DNA of 64,000 nucleotides, from NCBI RefSeq assembly GCF_002964665.1, contig NZ_PQBZ01000013.1:434001-498000 (forward strand), in the 5' to 3' direction. Shown one piece after another: positions 56,529-64,000 of this stretch. A program made the translations under genes and the position numbers. Numbering within the stretch: the first letter of the stretch is position 1; each line of letters opens with the position of its first letter. The notes beneath the pieces were generated by a model, which ran no database searches, was not told the DNA's origin, and saw nothing but the letters and a program-made list of their open reading frames with translations. The DNA comes from Pseudoalteromonas sp. T1lg23B. GTDB taxonomy: Bacteria > Pseudomonadota > Gammaproteobacteria > Enterobacterales > Alteromonadaceae.

Positions 56529-57147
56529 CTATCTCGATGAGTTTTTATTGATAGCTTTGGCGCATTTTTTTGCGGTAGCCAGCCCTGGTCCTGATTTTGC
56601 GATTGTATTAAAGCAGAGTATTCAGCGAGGTAGAGCGAACGCTTTGTGGACCAGCGGGGGGGTCGCACTGGGCATTTTAGTGCATGTTACTTACTGTTTG
56701 CTTGGTGTGGCCATTGTGCTATCTCAGTCGCCAGCGATGTTTAATGTTTTAAAATATGTAGCGGGGGCCTATTTGGCGTATATGGGGGTGCAGGCTCTAC
56801 GTGCGAAACCTGTTAATGGTGTGGATAATACGACAGGTTTAGAGCATCAAATCTCAGAGCCCGCGATGCACGCCCTAAGGCGTGGTTTTTTGGTGAATGC
56901 ACTTAATCCTAAAGCAACGCTATTTTTCTTGTCTTTATTCACCTTGGTTATCTCGCCTGCTACGCCAACGCTCGTTCAGATGTTTTATGGGCTCTACATG
57001 GCACTTGCCACTTGGGTTTGGTTTTCATTTTTGGCGATGGTCCTAAGTAAAGCGCAGGTTAGGGCATTTTTCCAAAGGGCAGGACATTGGTTTGACCGAG
57101 GTATTGGTGTCGTTTTAATCGCCTTGGCTGTGCGTGTTGTATTGTAA
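56521..57147 (+). CDS. LysE/RhtB family amino-acid exporter
   Basis: A 208-residue inner-membrane protein with about six helices. The family signature is HFFAVASPGPDFAIVLKQSI at about residues 15-34. VAGAYLAYMGVQALRAKP and RRGFLVNALNPKATLFFLSL follow. Members export amino acids such as threonine, homoserine, lysine or leucine; the substrate cannot be assigned. It starts at GTG, overlapping the end of the preceding gene. A gene encoding a gamma-glutamylcyclotransferase-like protein follows 15 bp later. Confidence 0.92.
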   Translation: MFDYLDEFLLIALAHFFAVASPGPDFAIVLKQSIQRGRANALWTSGGVALGILVHVTYCLLGVAIVLSQSPAMFNVLKYVAGAYLAYMGVQALRAKPVNGVDNTTGLEHQISEPAMHALRRGFLVNALNPKATLFFLSLFTLVISPATPTLVQMFYGLYMALATWVWFSFLAMVLSKAQVRAFFQRAGHWFDRGIGVVLIALAVRVVL

Positions 57148-57162
57148 AAGGTTCAATTTAGT

Positions 57163-57686
57163 ATGAGTAATAAGCTTCACATTAATTTTGCGTTTGGTTC
57201 TAATCTGTCAACTAGAAGGTTATTTGCCCGTCTTCCACAGGCCCAATGTCTTGGGGTGGCTAAATTGTATCAACATAGACTGACGTTCAATATGCTCAGT
57301 ACCGATGGCTCGGCAAAGTGCACGATAGAGCCTACCAGCTGTGGTGATGATGTGGTTATCGGGGTGCTGTATGCGCTCGATGATGAGAACTTGCTATGTT
57401 AGATGCCATTGAAGGAGAGCGCTACGATAGAGTCGCCATAGAAGTTGAATCAGCTCAGCATGGTGTGATTGAAGCCTATTGCTATATTGCTAACACCTTT
57501 GTTGATGATCAGCTCCCTTTTGATTGGTATGTACAGCATGTGTTAAACGGCGCGTTGGAGCATACCTTTCCCGCTGAATATGTGGCACTTATCAAAGCTC
57601 AACCCCATGTTATTGACCACCATGAAGAGCGAGCCCAGCGCGAATGGCAGTTACACCGCCCAATAAAAATAACTAAAAAGGCCTAG
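57163..57686 (+). pseudogene. gamma-glutamylcyclotransferase-like protein split by a frameshift
   Basis: Frame 1 (57163-57402) encodes INFAFGSNLSTRRLFARLP, the glycine-rich substrate loop of the GGCT fold, and VIGVLYALDDENLLC. Frame 2 (57396-57686) continues with LDAIEGERYDRVAIEVESAQ, which holds the catalytic Glu region, and ends with FDWYVQHVLNGALEHTFPAE. One missing base near 57396-57402 would fuse them into a normal single protein of about 174 residues. The junction ATGTTAG provides both the stop of frame 1 and an ATG for frame 2, so translation coupling of two pieces cannot be excluded. Confidence 0.82.
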
Positions 57687-57687
57687 T

Positions 57688-59283
57688 ATGAATTTGCATA
57701 GCGTAATTGGCGCAGGGTTTGCGTTGCTGTTAACCCTACCATCAGTGGCCTCAGAGGCCGCCAGTTCTGCCGCGAATACATCTACAAGTGTGAATGTACA
57801 TGATGTAGATGCTGCAGTGCACCAAGCAATGACACGTTTCAATATCCCAGGACTTGCGATAGCAGTGGTTGAGAAAGGCAAGGTGGTATTGGCCAAAGGT
57901 TATGGCGTGAGGCATATTAAAACAGCAGAACCTGTTGATAAGCATACTTTGTTTGGTATCGCATCAAATACCAAAGCATTCACAAGTGCTGCTTTGGCGA
58001 TGCTGGTTGATGAAGGAAAGATTAATTGGGATGACAAGGTAATCACACATCTTCCTGAGTTTAGAATGTTCGATGCTTATGTAACTGGTGAAATGACTAT
58101 TCGCGATCTGTTGAGTCATCGCAGTGGGTTAGGATTAGGCGCTGGTGATTTGATGATTTGGCCAGATACCAATAAAACAACGCAGCAACTTATAGCTGGG
58201 ATCGCCAAATTGAAGCCAAGTTCAAGCTTTCGCAGTGAATATGCCTACAACAATTTAATGTTTGTGGTGGCAGGCGAAGTAGTCGCCAGAGTCAGTGGCA
58301 TTAGCTGGCAAGACTTCGTTGAACAACGTATGTTCACCAAGCTTGGTATGGATGACTCAAAGGCCGGGTTCTCGCGTATTCGCGCTGAAAATCGCAATTG
58401 GGCGACAGGTCATATTCCAATGGATGGTGAGCTTAACCCTTTTTTTGTTGATTATTTAGAAGACTTTCGTGGCGCAGGGGCGATTGCTTCAAATGTTGAT
58501 GACATGAGTCAGTGGCTATTAACACAGTTAAACGCCGGTAAAACTCCACGTGGACAGCAGCTATTCAGTGCACAACAACAACTGCAAATGTGGCTGCCGC
58601 ATATCATGCGAGAGCCAGAGGAAGAAAGCTTCTTAACCCATCGGCAGCAATTTAGAGGTTATGGCTTAGGTTGGGCAATCGAGGACTATTTTGGTTATAA
58701 GAAACTCGGCCATGGAGGCGGCATTTTGGGCATGGTCTCTCAGGTTGCATTACTTCCCGAAAAGCAGTTAGGAGTCGTGCTATTATCTAATCAGCAAGCG
58801 TACCCAGCACTCACAGGTATTATCGATGAAGTGTTTGAAGACGCATTAGGATTGCCTGATGAAGATCGTGTGGAGGTCGCTGCAAAAAGCTATGAACAAG
58901 AGCGGGCTGGCAATTATGCCAGCGCTGGTATCAAACCTCTTACAACCGTACAAGCGAGCCTACCGCTAAAATCATATATCGGCACTTTAACAAGCCCTTG
59001 GTATGGAGACGTGACTGTCGAGCATAGCAATGGCCAGTTAACTATTGATTTTACTCATACCGATTTACTCAAAGGCAAACTTGAGCACTACACAGGGAAT
59101 ACTTTTGTGGTGCGTTGGAATGAGCGGTTGCTTGAGGCCGATGCCTATATTCAGTTTCATTTGGATAACTTTCAGCATGTTGTCGGTGCCAGTATGGAGT
59201 TTGTTAGCCCCGATGTAACTGACTTTAGTTTTGATTTTCACGATCTTGAACTAACCGCTTTACCTCGCGTTGAATCAGAGTAA
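57688..59283 (+). CDS. serine beta-lactamase/esterase-family hydrolase with C-terminal DUF3471
   Basis: A 531-residue exported protein. A signal peptide covers residues 1-22 (GAGFALLLTLPSVASEA). The beta-lactamase/transpeptidase-like domain covers about 30-370. It has the SxxK motif in GIASNTKAFTSAALAMLVDE, YxN in SEYAYNNLMFVVAGEVV and HxG in KKLGHGGGILGMVSQ. A C-terminal beta-barrel-like DUF3471 (about 410-520, SYIGTLTSPWYGDVTVEHSN) is present. Such proteins are usually D-aminopeptidases or esterases, not clinical beta-lactamases. It immediately follows the split GGCT gene. Its substrate is unknown. Confidence 0.9.
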   Translation: MNLHSVIGAGFALLLTLPSVASEAASSAANTSTSVNVHDVDAAVHQAMTRFNIPGLAIAVVEKGKVVLAKGYGVRHIKTAEPVDKHTLFGIASNTKAFTSAALAMLVDEGKINWDDKVITHLPEFRMFDAYVTGEMTIRDLLSHRSGLGLGAGDLMIWPDTNKTTQQLIAGIAKLKPSSSFRSEYAYNNLMFVVAGEVVARVSGISWQDFVEQRMFTKLGMDDSKAGFSRIRAENRNWATGHIPMDGELNPFFVDYLEDFRGAGAIASNVDDMSQWLLTQLNAGKTPRGQQLFSAQQQLQMWLPHIMREPEEESFLTHRQQFRGYGLGWAIEDYFGYKKLGHGGGILGMVSQVALLPEKQLGVVLLSNQQAYPALTGIIDEVFEDALGLPDEDRVEVAAKSYEQERAGNYASAGIKPLTTVQASLPLKSYIGTLTSPWYGDVTVEHSNGQLTIDFTHTDLLKGKLEHYTGNTFVVRWNERLLEADAYIQFHLDNFQHVVGASMEFVSPDVTDFSFDFHDLELTALPRVESE

Positions 59284-59352
59284 CACCAAAGTCGCACAGT
59301 GTAAGGGGCGTAAGCTTGTTACACTAGCAGAAAGCTTGATAGAGGGAGCGTT

Positions 59353-60270
59353 ATGCGTACCGGGATAATCACACACCCAAATTGCAGAAAGCACAAAATG
59401 CCAGAGGAACATCCTGAGTGCCCAGAGCGTTTGGACGCCATTGCGGATAGGTTGTTGGCATCGGGGATGGATATTGCACTCAAGCAGCTACAAGCGCCGA
59501 AAGCGTCGATGGAACAAATTGCTTTGGTTCACGAACAAGCGTTGATTGACAAGGTGTGTAACAGTATTCCAGATGATGGATTATGTGCCTTTGCCGAAGA
59601 TGTTTGGTTAGCGCCTGAGTCTTTGCAAGCGATAGAACGCGCAGTCGGGGCGGGCATTTTAGCGGTAGACAAAATTCTTGCAGGTGATCTTGATGCCGCA
59701 TTTTGTAGTGTGCGCCCGCCAGGTCATCATGCTAATCGCAGTCAGTCCTCAGGCTTTTGTGTGTTTAATAATCTGGCAATAGCGGTGGAGCATGCCAAAA
59801 GCTTGGGTATCGAACGGGTTGCGATTCTTGATATTGATGTACACCATGGCAATGGGACGCAAGATATCTTTAAAACACGTTCGGATGTATTGTTTTGCTC
59901 GCTATTCCAATACCCTTTTTATCCCAACAGTGATATAGAAAACAACGCACATATCGTTAATTCACCGCTGCCTGTGGCAAGCAAAGGCGAAGATTTAAAA
60001 GCGTTATTTACACAACAATGGCTTCCTAAGCTAAAAGAATTCGAGGCTGAACTTATTTTTATCAGCGCGGGATTTGATGCACATTTAGAAGATGAGATGG
60101 GGGGACTGCAATTTGTTGAAGCTGATTACCAATGGTTAACCGAACAAATTGTCCAGTTGAGTAAAGAAACCCAAGCCAAAGGGATTATTTCATTTTTGGA
60201 AGGAGGCTATGCGCTATCAGCGCTAGGTCGCAGTGCGGTAACACACATCAAAGCCTTGGTTGAGGGTTAA
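59353..60270 (+). CDS. histone deacetylase-family zinc amidohydrolase
   Basis: A 305-residue arginase/deacetylase-fold enzyme. The conserved blocks are HPECPERLDAIADRL, VRPPGHHANRSQSSGFCVFN (catalytic His pair), DIDVHHGNGTQDIF (zinc Asp and His), SAGFDAHLEDEMGGL (second zinc Asp) and LEGGYALSALG (Tyr). Bacterial class II HDAC-like proteins act on acetylpolyamines or other acetyl compounds, and the real substrate here is unknown. The motifs look complete. It is probably monocistronic, convergent with the next gene. Confidence 0.93.
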   Translation: MRTGIITHPNCRKHKMPEEHPECPERLDAIADRLLASGMDIALKQLQAPKASMEQIALVHEQALIDKVCNSIPDDGLCAFAEDVWLAPESLQAIERAVGAGILAVDKILAGDLDAAFCSVRPPGHHANRSQSSGFCVFNNLAIAVEHAKSLGIERVAILDIDVHHGNGTQDIFKTRSDVLFCSLFQYPFYPNSDIENNAHIVNSPLPVASKGEDLKALFTQQWLPKLKEFEAELIFISAGFDAHLEDEMGGLQFVEADYQWLTEQIVQLSKETQAKGIISFLEGGYALSALGRSAVTHIKALVEG

Positions 60271-60277
60271 CAGGTGT

Positions 60278-60577
60278 TTAAAGTTGCTTGAGCAGTGCAA
60301 ATACTTGCTTAATATTGGTGAGTGTGACTTTTTGAACACAACATTGCCCATCATCAATTAGCGCCTGCTGAACATGTCGAGTGAGCACGGCTAAATCCGG
60401 TAGAGCCATTTTATTACCTTGTAAATCATAGCACTGACCATTCTCATAGACACAGAGCGCATGTTGTACCTGAGTTTTTGAAAGATAAAATACGGTATGT
60501 TCGAGCGTCGCTTCACTGTCAATAAATTCAATACTTTCTTCTAAACAGAGCAAGAATGGGTAATATTTTATTGGCAT
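60278..60577 (-). CDS. small protein of unknown function (99 aa)
   Basis: A short cytosolic protein. The N-terminal half has beta-type alternation (KYYPFLLCLEESIEFIDSEA) and the C-terminal half is a helix-turn-helix of hydrophobic residues (LAVLTRHVQQALIDDGQCCV, TNIKQVFALLKQL). It has four cysteines but no clear metal motif. I recognise no family with confidence, though similar-sized genes seem common in marine Alteromonadales. It is convergent with the HDAC-like gene, 7 bp apart, and divergent from the GGDEF-EAL gene. Confidence 0.7.
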   Translation of the reverse strand: MPIKYYPFLLCLEESIEFIDSEATLEHTVFYLSKTQVQHALCVYENGQCYDLQGNKMALPDLAVLTRHVQQALIDDGQCCVQKVTLTNIKQVFALLKQL

Positions 60578-60654
60578 TGTTTGTTCTTAATCAAAGTCTA
60601 AAAGGTATACAGCATTATACTTCGTATTCAAGTTAAAATGCGAGGTTGTGCTTA

Positions 60655-63171
60655 ATGGTCACTGATAGCCGTCAATTACAAATCAAAGATATTTTTTCTA
60701 ATCAATTATTGTCATGTGATCATCAAACACCGCTTTGCGAGGCGGTAAAAATGATGCGCAAGCGCCGGGTCAGTTCTATTTTTGTCACCGAGCAGCAACA
60801 GATTGTGGGAATTTGGACGGAGTCAGATTGTGTCAAACTTAACTTTAATGATCCTGATTTTGCTAAAGCCCCCATCGCCACATCAATGACCTCACCGGTA
60901 CACGACATTCAAGTTGATAAAACCCTCAGTGAGGCCACGATAAAATTCCATCAACTGGGGATCCGACATTTACTGGTCAAAGACCAACAACAAGTTCCGG
61001 TTGGTGTCGTCTCCTTATCTGATATTGTGCGTAATCAGGGGCTTGATCATTACTTACATTTTCGTCCTATTGAAGATCACTATAATCGCAATGTGGTTAT
61101 TTTGAAGGCCAATGATTGTGTGTCGAAAGTGATCGAAGTCATGCGTATAAAACGACTGACGGCGGTGCTGGTTTACAATCATGAACTGGCAGAATATGGC
61201 ATCATTACGCAACGAGACATTGCCTATATGTTGCTTAATCCCGATTGGCGAATGCCGTGTTGGCGGCTAGCTACATACCCCATGTTACAGGTGAGCCCAA
61301 AAGACAGTCTGTTTGATGCGTATCGATTGATGACAGCTGAATCTATTCGTCATCTGGTGGTGAAAGAGCCTTGTTCTGGCAAAGTAATTGGCCTGTTGCC
61401 ATTGAAAAATGTACTCACCGAAATTGAAACTGCCTACTGTAGTGAGCTTGAAAAAGTATTGGTGCAACGCGACCTAGCGTTACAAAAATCGGAGAAAAAC
61501 CTGTATTTGGCTAATCGAATTATCGATGCATCTTTAGATGGCATTATGATCACTCGGGGCGATGGTGAAATTTTACAGATAAATCCAGCGTTTAGTGAGC
61601 TTACTGGATACCAAGATTACGAAGTGATTGGCAAGAGCCCCAGTATCTTGAGTTCGGGTATTCATGATAAAGCATATTATGATCAAATGTGGGGTGAGCT
61701 GAGAAAAAACGGTGTGTGGCAAGGGGAGATCTGTAATCGCAAGAAAAATGGCGAAATATATGTTGAATGGTTAACCATCATTGCCATCAACGAGCCTTAT
61801 AGCGATGAAGTGCTATACGCCGCGATATTCAGTGACATTACCGAGCGCAAAAACGCAGAGGAAAAGATAGCACGACTTGCCTATTTTGATGAATTAACAG
61901 CGTTACCCAATCGACGCTTGTTTTATGACCGTTTGTCCATGGCGCTGGCCTCCGCGCATCGAGACAACCATAAACTTGCCGTGATGTTTATTGACCTTGA
62001 CCGCTTTAAAGAAGTCAATGACAGCTTAGGTCACAGTGCTGGTGATGAGCTACTGGTACAGGTGAGTGAGCGTATCAAAGGCATGTTAAACGAGGGCGAC
62101 ACTTTGGCGCGCTTGGGGGGCGATGAATTTGTGGTGTTACTAACCGAAGTAAAGCATATTTCCGATGTGGTCAATTTTGCCAACAAAATACTTGCGCAAT
62201 TGAGTGTAGCATTTGAGCTTAATGATCTGAGTGTCACCGCTACCGCTTCTTTAGGTGCGGCGGTCTATCCCGAAGATGGTTTAGACAGTGAAACCCTATT
62301 AAAACATGCCGATGTCGCTATGTATCGCTCCAAAGAGATTGGCCGAAATTCCTTTCAGTTATACAAGGCATCCATGAATGCCCGCTCATTAGAACGTTTG
62401 TCTATGCTCAGTCGTTTTCAATATGCGCTAGAGCATGACGAATTTGAGCTTTATTTTCAGCCCTTGCAGTGTTTGGCAAGTGGGCGAATATCCAGTGTGG
62501 AGTGTTTGCTGCGTTGGAATGATCCAAATCTGGGAATGATCTCTCCGGCTCAGTTTATTCCCTTAGCTGAAGAGCTGGGGCTTATCACCAAGCTGGACCA
62601 ATGGGTGATCAATAAAGCCTGTGAAAGTATTGCGCTGTGGCGTCGTCAGGGCAGTGACATTAGACGTATCGCTATTAATGTATCGGCACAACATTTATGT
62701 CAGGGTGATTTAGCTATCACGGTTGCAAATGCCTTGAATAAACACTGTTTAGATGGTCGTTTCATTGAATTGGAATTGACCGAAAGTAGCTTTATCAGCA
62801 ATTTACATGAGGCAAAAAGTGAATTACAAAAACTAAAAAGTTTGGGTATTTCGATTGCGCTGGACGATTTTGGCACCGGATATTCTGCATTGAGTTACTT
62901 AACCAAGTTGCCGATTGACACCTTAAAAATAGATGCCAGCTTTGTGGCTAAGGTCCCCGATGAATATGGCAATAGTGAAATTGTCAGTGCCATTATCGCG
63001 ATGGCCAAAGCGCTCAACTTACAGGTGGTAGCTGAAGGGGTTGAAAAGAGTGAGCAGCGCCAGTTTTTACAAAAACTGGGCTGCAACATCATTCAGGGTT
63101 ATTTGTTTTGCAAGCCTTTAAGTGCTGATGACTGGCTGCGTTTTTATCATGCTGAAAAAGTGACTTCGTAA
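60655..63171 (+). CDS. CBS(x4)-PAS-GGDEF-EAL cyclic di-GMP enzyme
   Basis: An 838-residue cytosolic protein. Four CBS modules cover about residues 1-260 (REPEAT style VKMMRKRRVSSIFVTE, QLGIRHLLVKD, MRIKRLTAVLVYN, IRHLVVKEP). A PAS domain is at about 285-400 (GILQINPAFSELTGYQ-like). A GGDEF domain has an intact LARLGGDEFVVLL. An EAL domain keeps NVSAQ, ELTES, DDFGTGYSAL, KIDASF, AEGVE and QGYLF; the EAL signature itself reads ECL (SSVECLLRW). Both activities may be present. The CBS array suggests adenylate sensing. I chose the ATG at 60655, with GAGG upstream, over the in-frame TTG at 60646. Confidence 0.92.
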   Translation: MVTDSRQLQIKDIFSNQLLSCDHQTPLCEAVKMMRKRRVSSIFVTEQQQIVGIWTESDCVKLNFNDPDFAKAPIATSMTSPVHDIQVDKTLSEATIKFHQLGIRHLLVKDQQQVPVGVVSLSDIVRNQGLDHYLHFRPIEDHYNRNVVILKANDCVSKVIEVMRIKRLTAVLVYNHELAEYGIITQRDIAYMLLNPDWRMPCWRLATYPMLQVSPKDSLFDAYRLMTAESIRHLVVKEPCSGKVIGLLPLKNVLTEIETAYCSELEKVLVQRDLALQKSEKNLYLANRIIDASLDGIMITRGDGEILQINPAFSELTGYQDYEVIGKSPSILSSGIHDKAYYDQMWGELRKNGVWQGEICNRKKNGEIYVEWLTIIAINEPYSDEVLYAAIFSDITERKNAEEKIARLAYFDELTALPNRRLFYDRLSMALASAHRDNHKLAVMFIDLDRFKEVNDSLGHSAGDELLVQVSERIKGMLNEGDTLARLGGDEFVVLLTEVKHISDVVNFANKILAQLSVAFELNDLSVTATASLGAAVYPEDGLDSETLLKHADVAMYRSKEIGRNSFQLYKASMNARSLERLSMLSRFQYALEHDEFELYFQPLQCLASGRISSVECLLRWNDPNLGMISPAQFIPLAEELGLITKLDQWVINKACESIALWRRQGSDIRRIAINVSAQHLCQGDLAITVANALNKHCLDGRFIELELTESSFISNLHEAKSELQKLKSLGISIALDDFGTGYSALSYLTKLPIDTLKIDASFVAKVPDEYGNSEIVSAIIAMAKALNLQVVAEGVEKSEQRQFLQKLGCNIIQGYLFCKPLSADDWLRFYHAEKVTS

Positions 63172-63959
63172 GCGGTAAATTTGCGAATATTGATAACGCC
63201 AGTATCAAAGATCAAGTACTGGCCTTTTATACCGAGCAAAGTGCCGGTTACTTCTGGGCTTTTATCAAAATTAAAGGAGGTAATTTTGCTTGGAAACTGC
63301 TCAACAGGAAAACTCAAATCAACCACGTCTTCGTCCAAGCGCTCAATTGCAGTGGCACCAAATAGTTCGGCTAGCTCATCCAGCTTACTTTGAATTTGAG
63401 GGATTAATTGTTCCGCTGCTGCTTTTAAATCCACATTATCGTTCAAACCTTTGAGCATATTTCGCCAATTGGTTTTATCGGCAATAAATTCAGCCAATGC
63501 GACTTCCACAAGCCCCGATTGCAATCTTGTTTGCACTTTAAACAGTGGTAATGCCTGTGTGGCGCCTTGATCTATCCAACGGGTAGGGATTTGTGTGTGT
63601 CTCGTGATACCCACTTTTAAGCCTGAGGTATTAGCAAGATAAACATAGTGGGGGATCATACAGTTCGCCTCTCCCCACTGTGGTTCGCGGCAGGTACCCT
63701 GATCAAAGTGGCAGGTTTCAGGCTTCATGATACACATGTCGCAACTCGCCAGCTTTTTCATACAGACAAAACAGTGGCCCTGTGAGTAGCTTTTTTTGGT
63801 CTTTTTACCACAGTTACAGCAAAAAATATTACCCGTATGGGTCAACGTGAATTGCTGTCCTATATAGTCATTTAAGTTAACTAGCTCATCCCCAATGGGA
63901 AGCTGGTATTGAATGGGTTGAGTGAGTTGTGCTTTGAGCTTGCTTAAAGTGCCTTGCAT
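63147..63959 (-). CDS. DUF2797 family zinc-ribbon protein
   Basis: A 270-residue protein. Early cysteine pairs (FCCNCGKKTKKSYSQGHCF, VCMKKLASCDMCI) suggest one or two zinc ribbons at about residues 46-80. A middle section IPHYVYLANTSGLKVGITRH resembles a GIY-YIG-like fold but lacks a clear catalytic Arg-Glu pattern. The helical C-terminal domain is followed by strand-rich TGTLLGIKGQYLIFDTGVIN. This order matches the DUF2797 family as I recall it from marine gammaproteobacteria; the function is unknown. It overlaps the convergent GGDEF-EAL gene by 25 bp. Confidence 0.85.
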   Translation of the reverse strand: MQGTLSKLKAQLTQPIQYQLPIGDELVNLNDYIGQQFTLTHTGNIFCCNCGKKTKKSYSQGHCFVCMKKLASCDMCIMKPETCHFDQGTCREPQWGEANCMIPHYVYLANTSGLKVGITRHTQIPTRWIDQGATQALPLFKVQTRLQSGLVEVALAEFIADKTNWRNMLKGLNDNVDLKAAAEQLIPQIQSKLDELAELFGATAIERLDEDVVDLSFPVEQFPSKITSFNFDKSPEVTGTLLGIKGQYLIFDTGVINIRKFTAYEVTFSA

Positions 63960-64000
63960 CTTTACGCCCCTAAAGATGTTAAAAGGGCGATACTACCAAG

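Noticed and set aside
57688..59283. Antibiotic-resistance beta-lactamase
   Set aside because: The SxxK, YxN and HxG motifs fit the broad esterase/D-peptidase branch with a DUF3471 tail, and there is no ampR-type regulator nearby.

Overview
The window looks like chromosomal DNA of a marine gammaproteobacterium of the Alteromonadales, most probably Pseudoalteromonas or a close relative. Three things point that way: moderately AT-rich coding sequence; gammaproteobacterial operons with E. coli-like gene order; and Vibrio/Alteromonadales traits such as motX (sodium-driven flagellar motor), a DUF2058 protein, a DUF2797 protein and a large c-di-GMP/chemotaxis repertoire. I see no rRNA operon, CRISPR array, transposase, integrase or prophage. 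One tRNA gene, tRNA-Ala(TGC), is present.

Layout. 1-5 kb: a small acidic protein and recQ (minus), divergent from yigI (acyl-CoA thioesterase) and rarD, then a two-receiver diguanylate cyclase. 5.2-7.7 kb: the divergent pair maoP/hdfR and a porin. 7.7-9.8 kb: an AT-rich accessory islet with two paralogous two-helix membrane proteins, short coding remnants directly in front of each, and an orphan 189-aa ORF. 9.8-11.4 kb: yfhL ferredoxin and trhP, a tRNA wobble-uridine hydroxylase. 11.7-22 kb: a conserved block ndk, rlmN, pilF (extended by two LysM domains), rodZ, ispG, hisS, yfgM, bamB, der. 22.1-25 kb: small redox, stress and folding genes (VOC, DUF2750, GST, ppiC, glutathione peroxidase-like) and a frameshifted GNAT acetyltransferase. 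25-28.3 kb: a two-gene signalling operon, a histidine kinase with two degenerate receivers and a response regulator with an unrecognised output domain.

28.3-40.9 kb is the classic queG/nnr-tsaE-amiB-mutL-miaA-hfq-hflX-hflK-hflC-purA cluster: tRNA modification, metabolite repair, cell-wall hydrolysis, mismatch repair, the RNA chaperone Hfq and FtsH control. Then come motX, a CPA1 Na+/H+ antiporter with a TrkA-N tail, proBA, tRNA-Ala, a small lipoprotein, a prolyl-tRNA-editing-like protein, an MFS exporter and a YaiL-like protein. 49.8-52.2 kb carries a small cytochrome c and a likely sugar-acid operon (class II aldolase and enolase-superfamily dehydratase). 52.3-64 kb holds a Cache-type chemoreceptor, rsuA, a CHMI-like tautomerase, a lipoprotein CreA, an unknown 261-aa protein, a LysE exporter, a gamma-glutamylcyclotransferase split by a frameshift, a serine beta-lactamase-like hydrolase, a histone-deacetylase-family amidohydrolase, a 4xCBS-PAS-GGDEF-EAL protein and a DUF2797 protein.

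Most of the window is core genome. The parts worth a second look are the 7.7-9.8 kb islet, whose junctions resemble relics of toxin C-terminus/immunity pairs; the PilF-LysM fusion; the kinase with phosphorylation-dead receivers; the two single-base frameshifts; and a possible 57-codon ORF in the 683-bp gap before proB.
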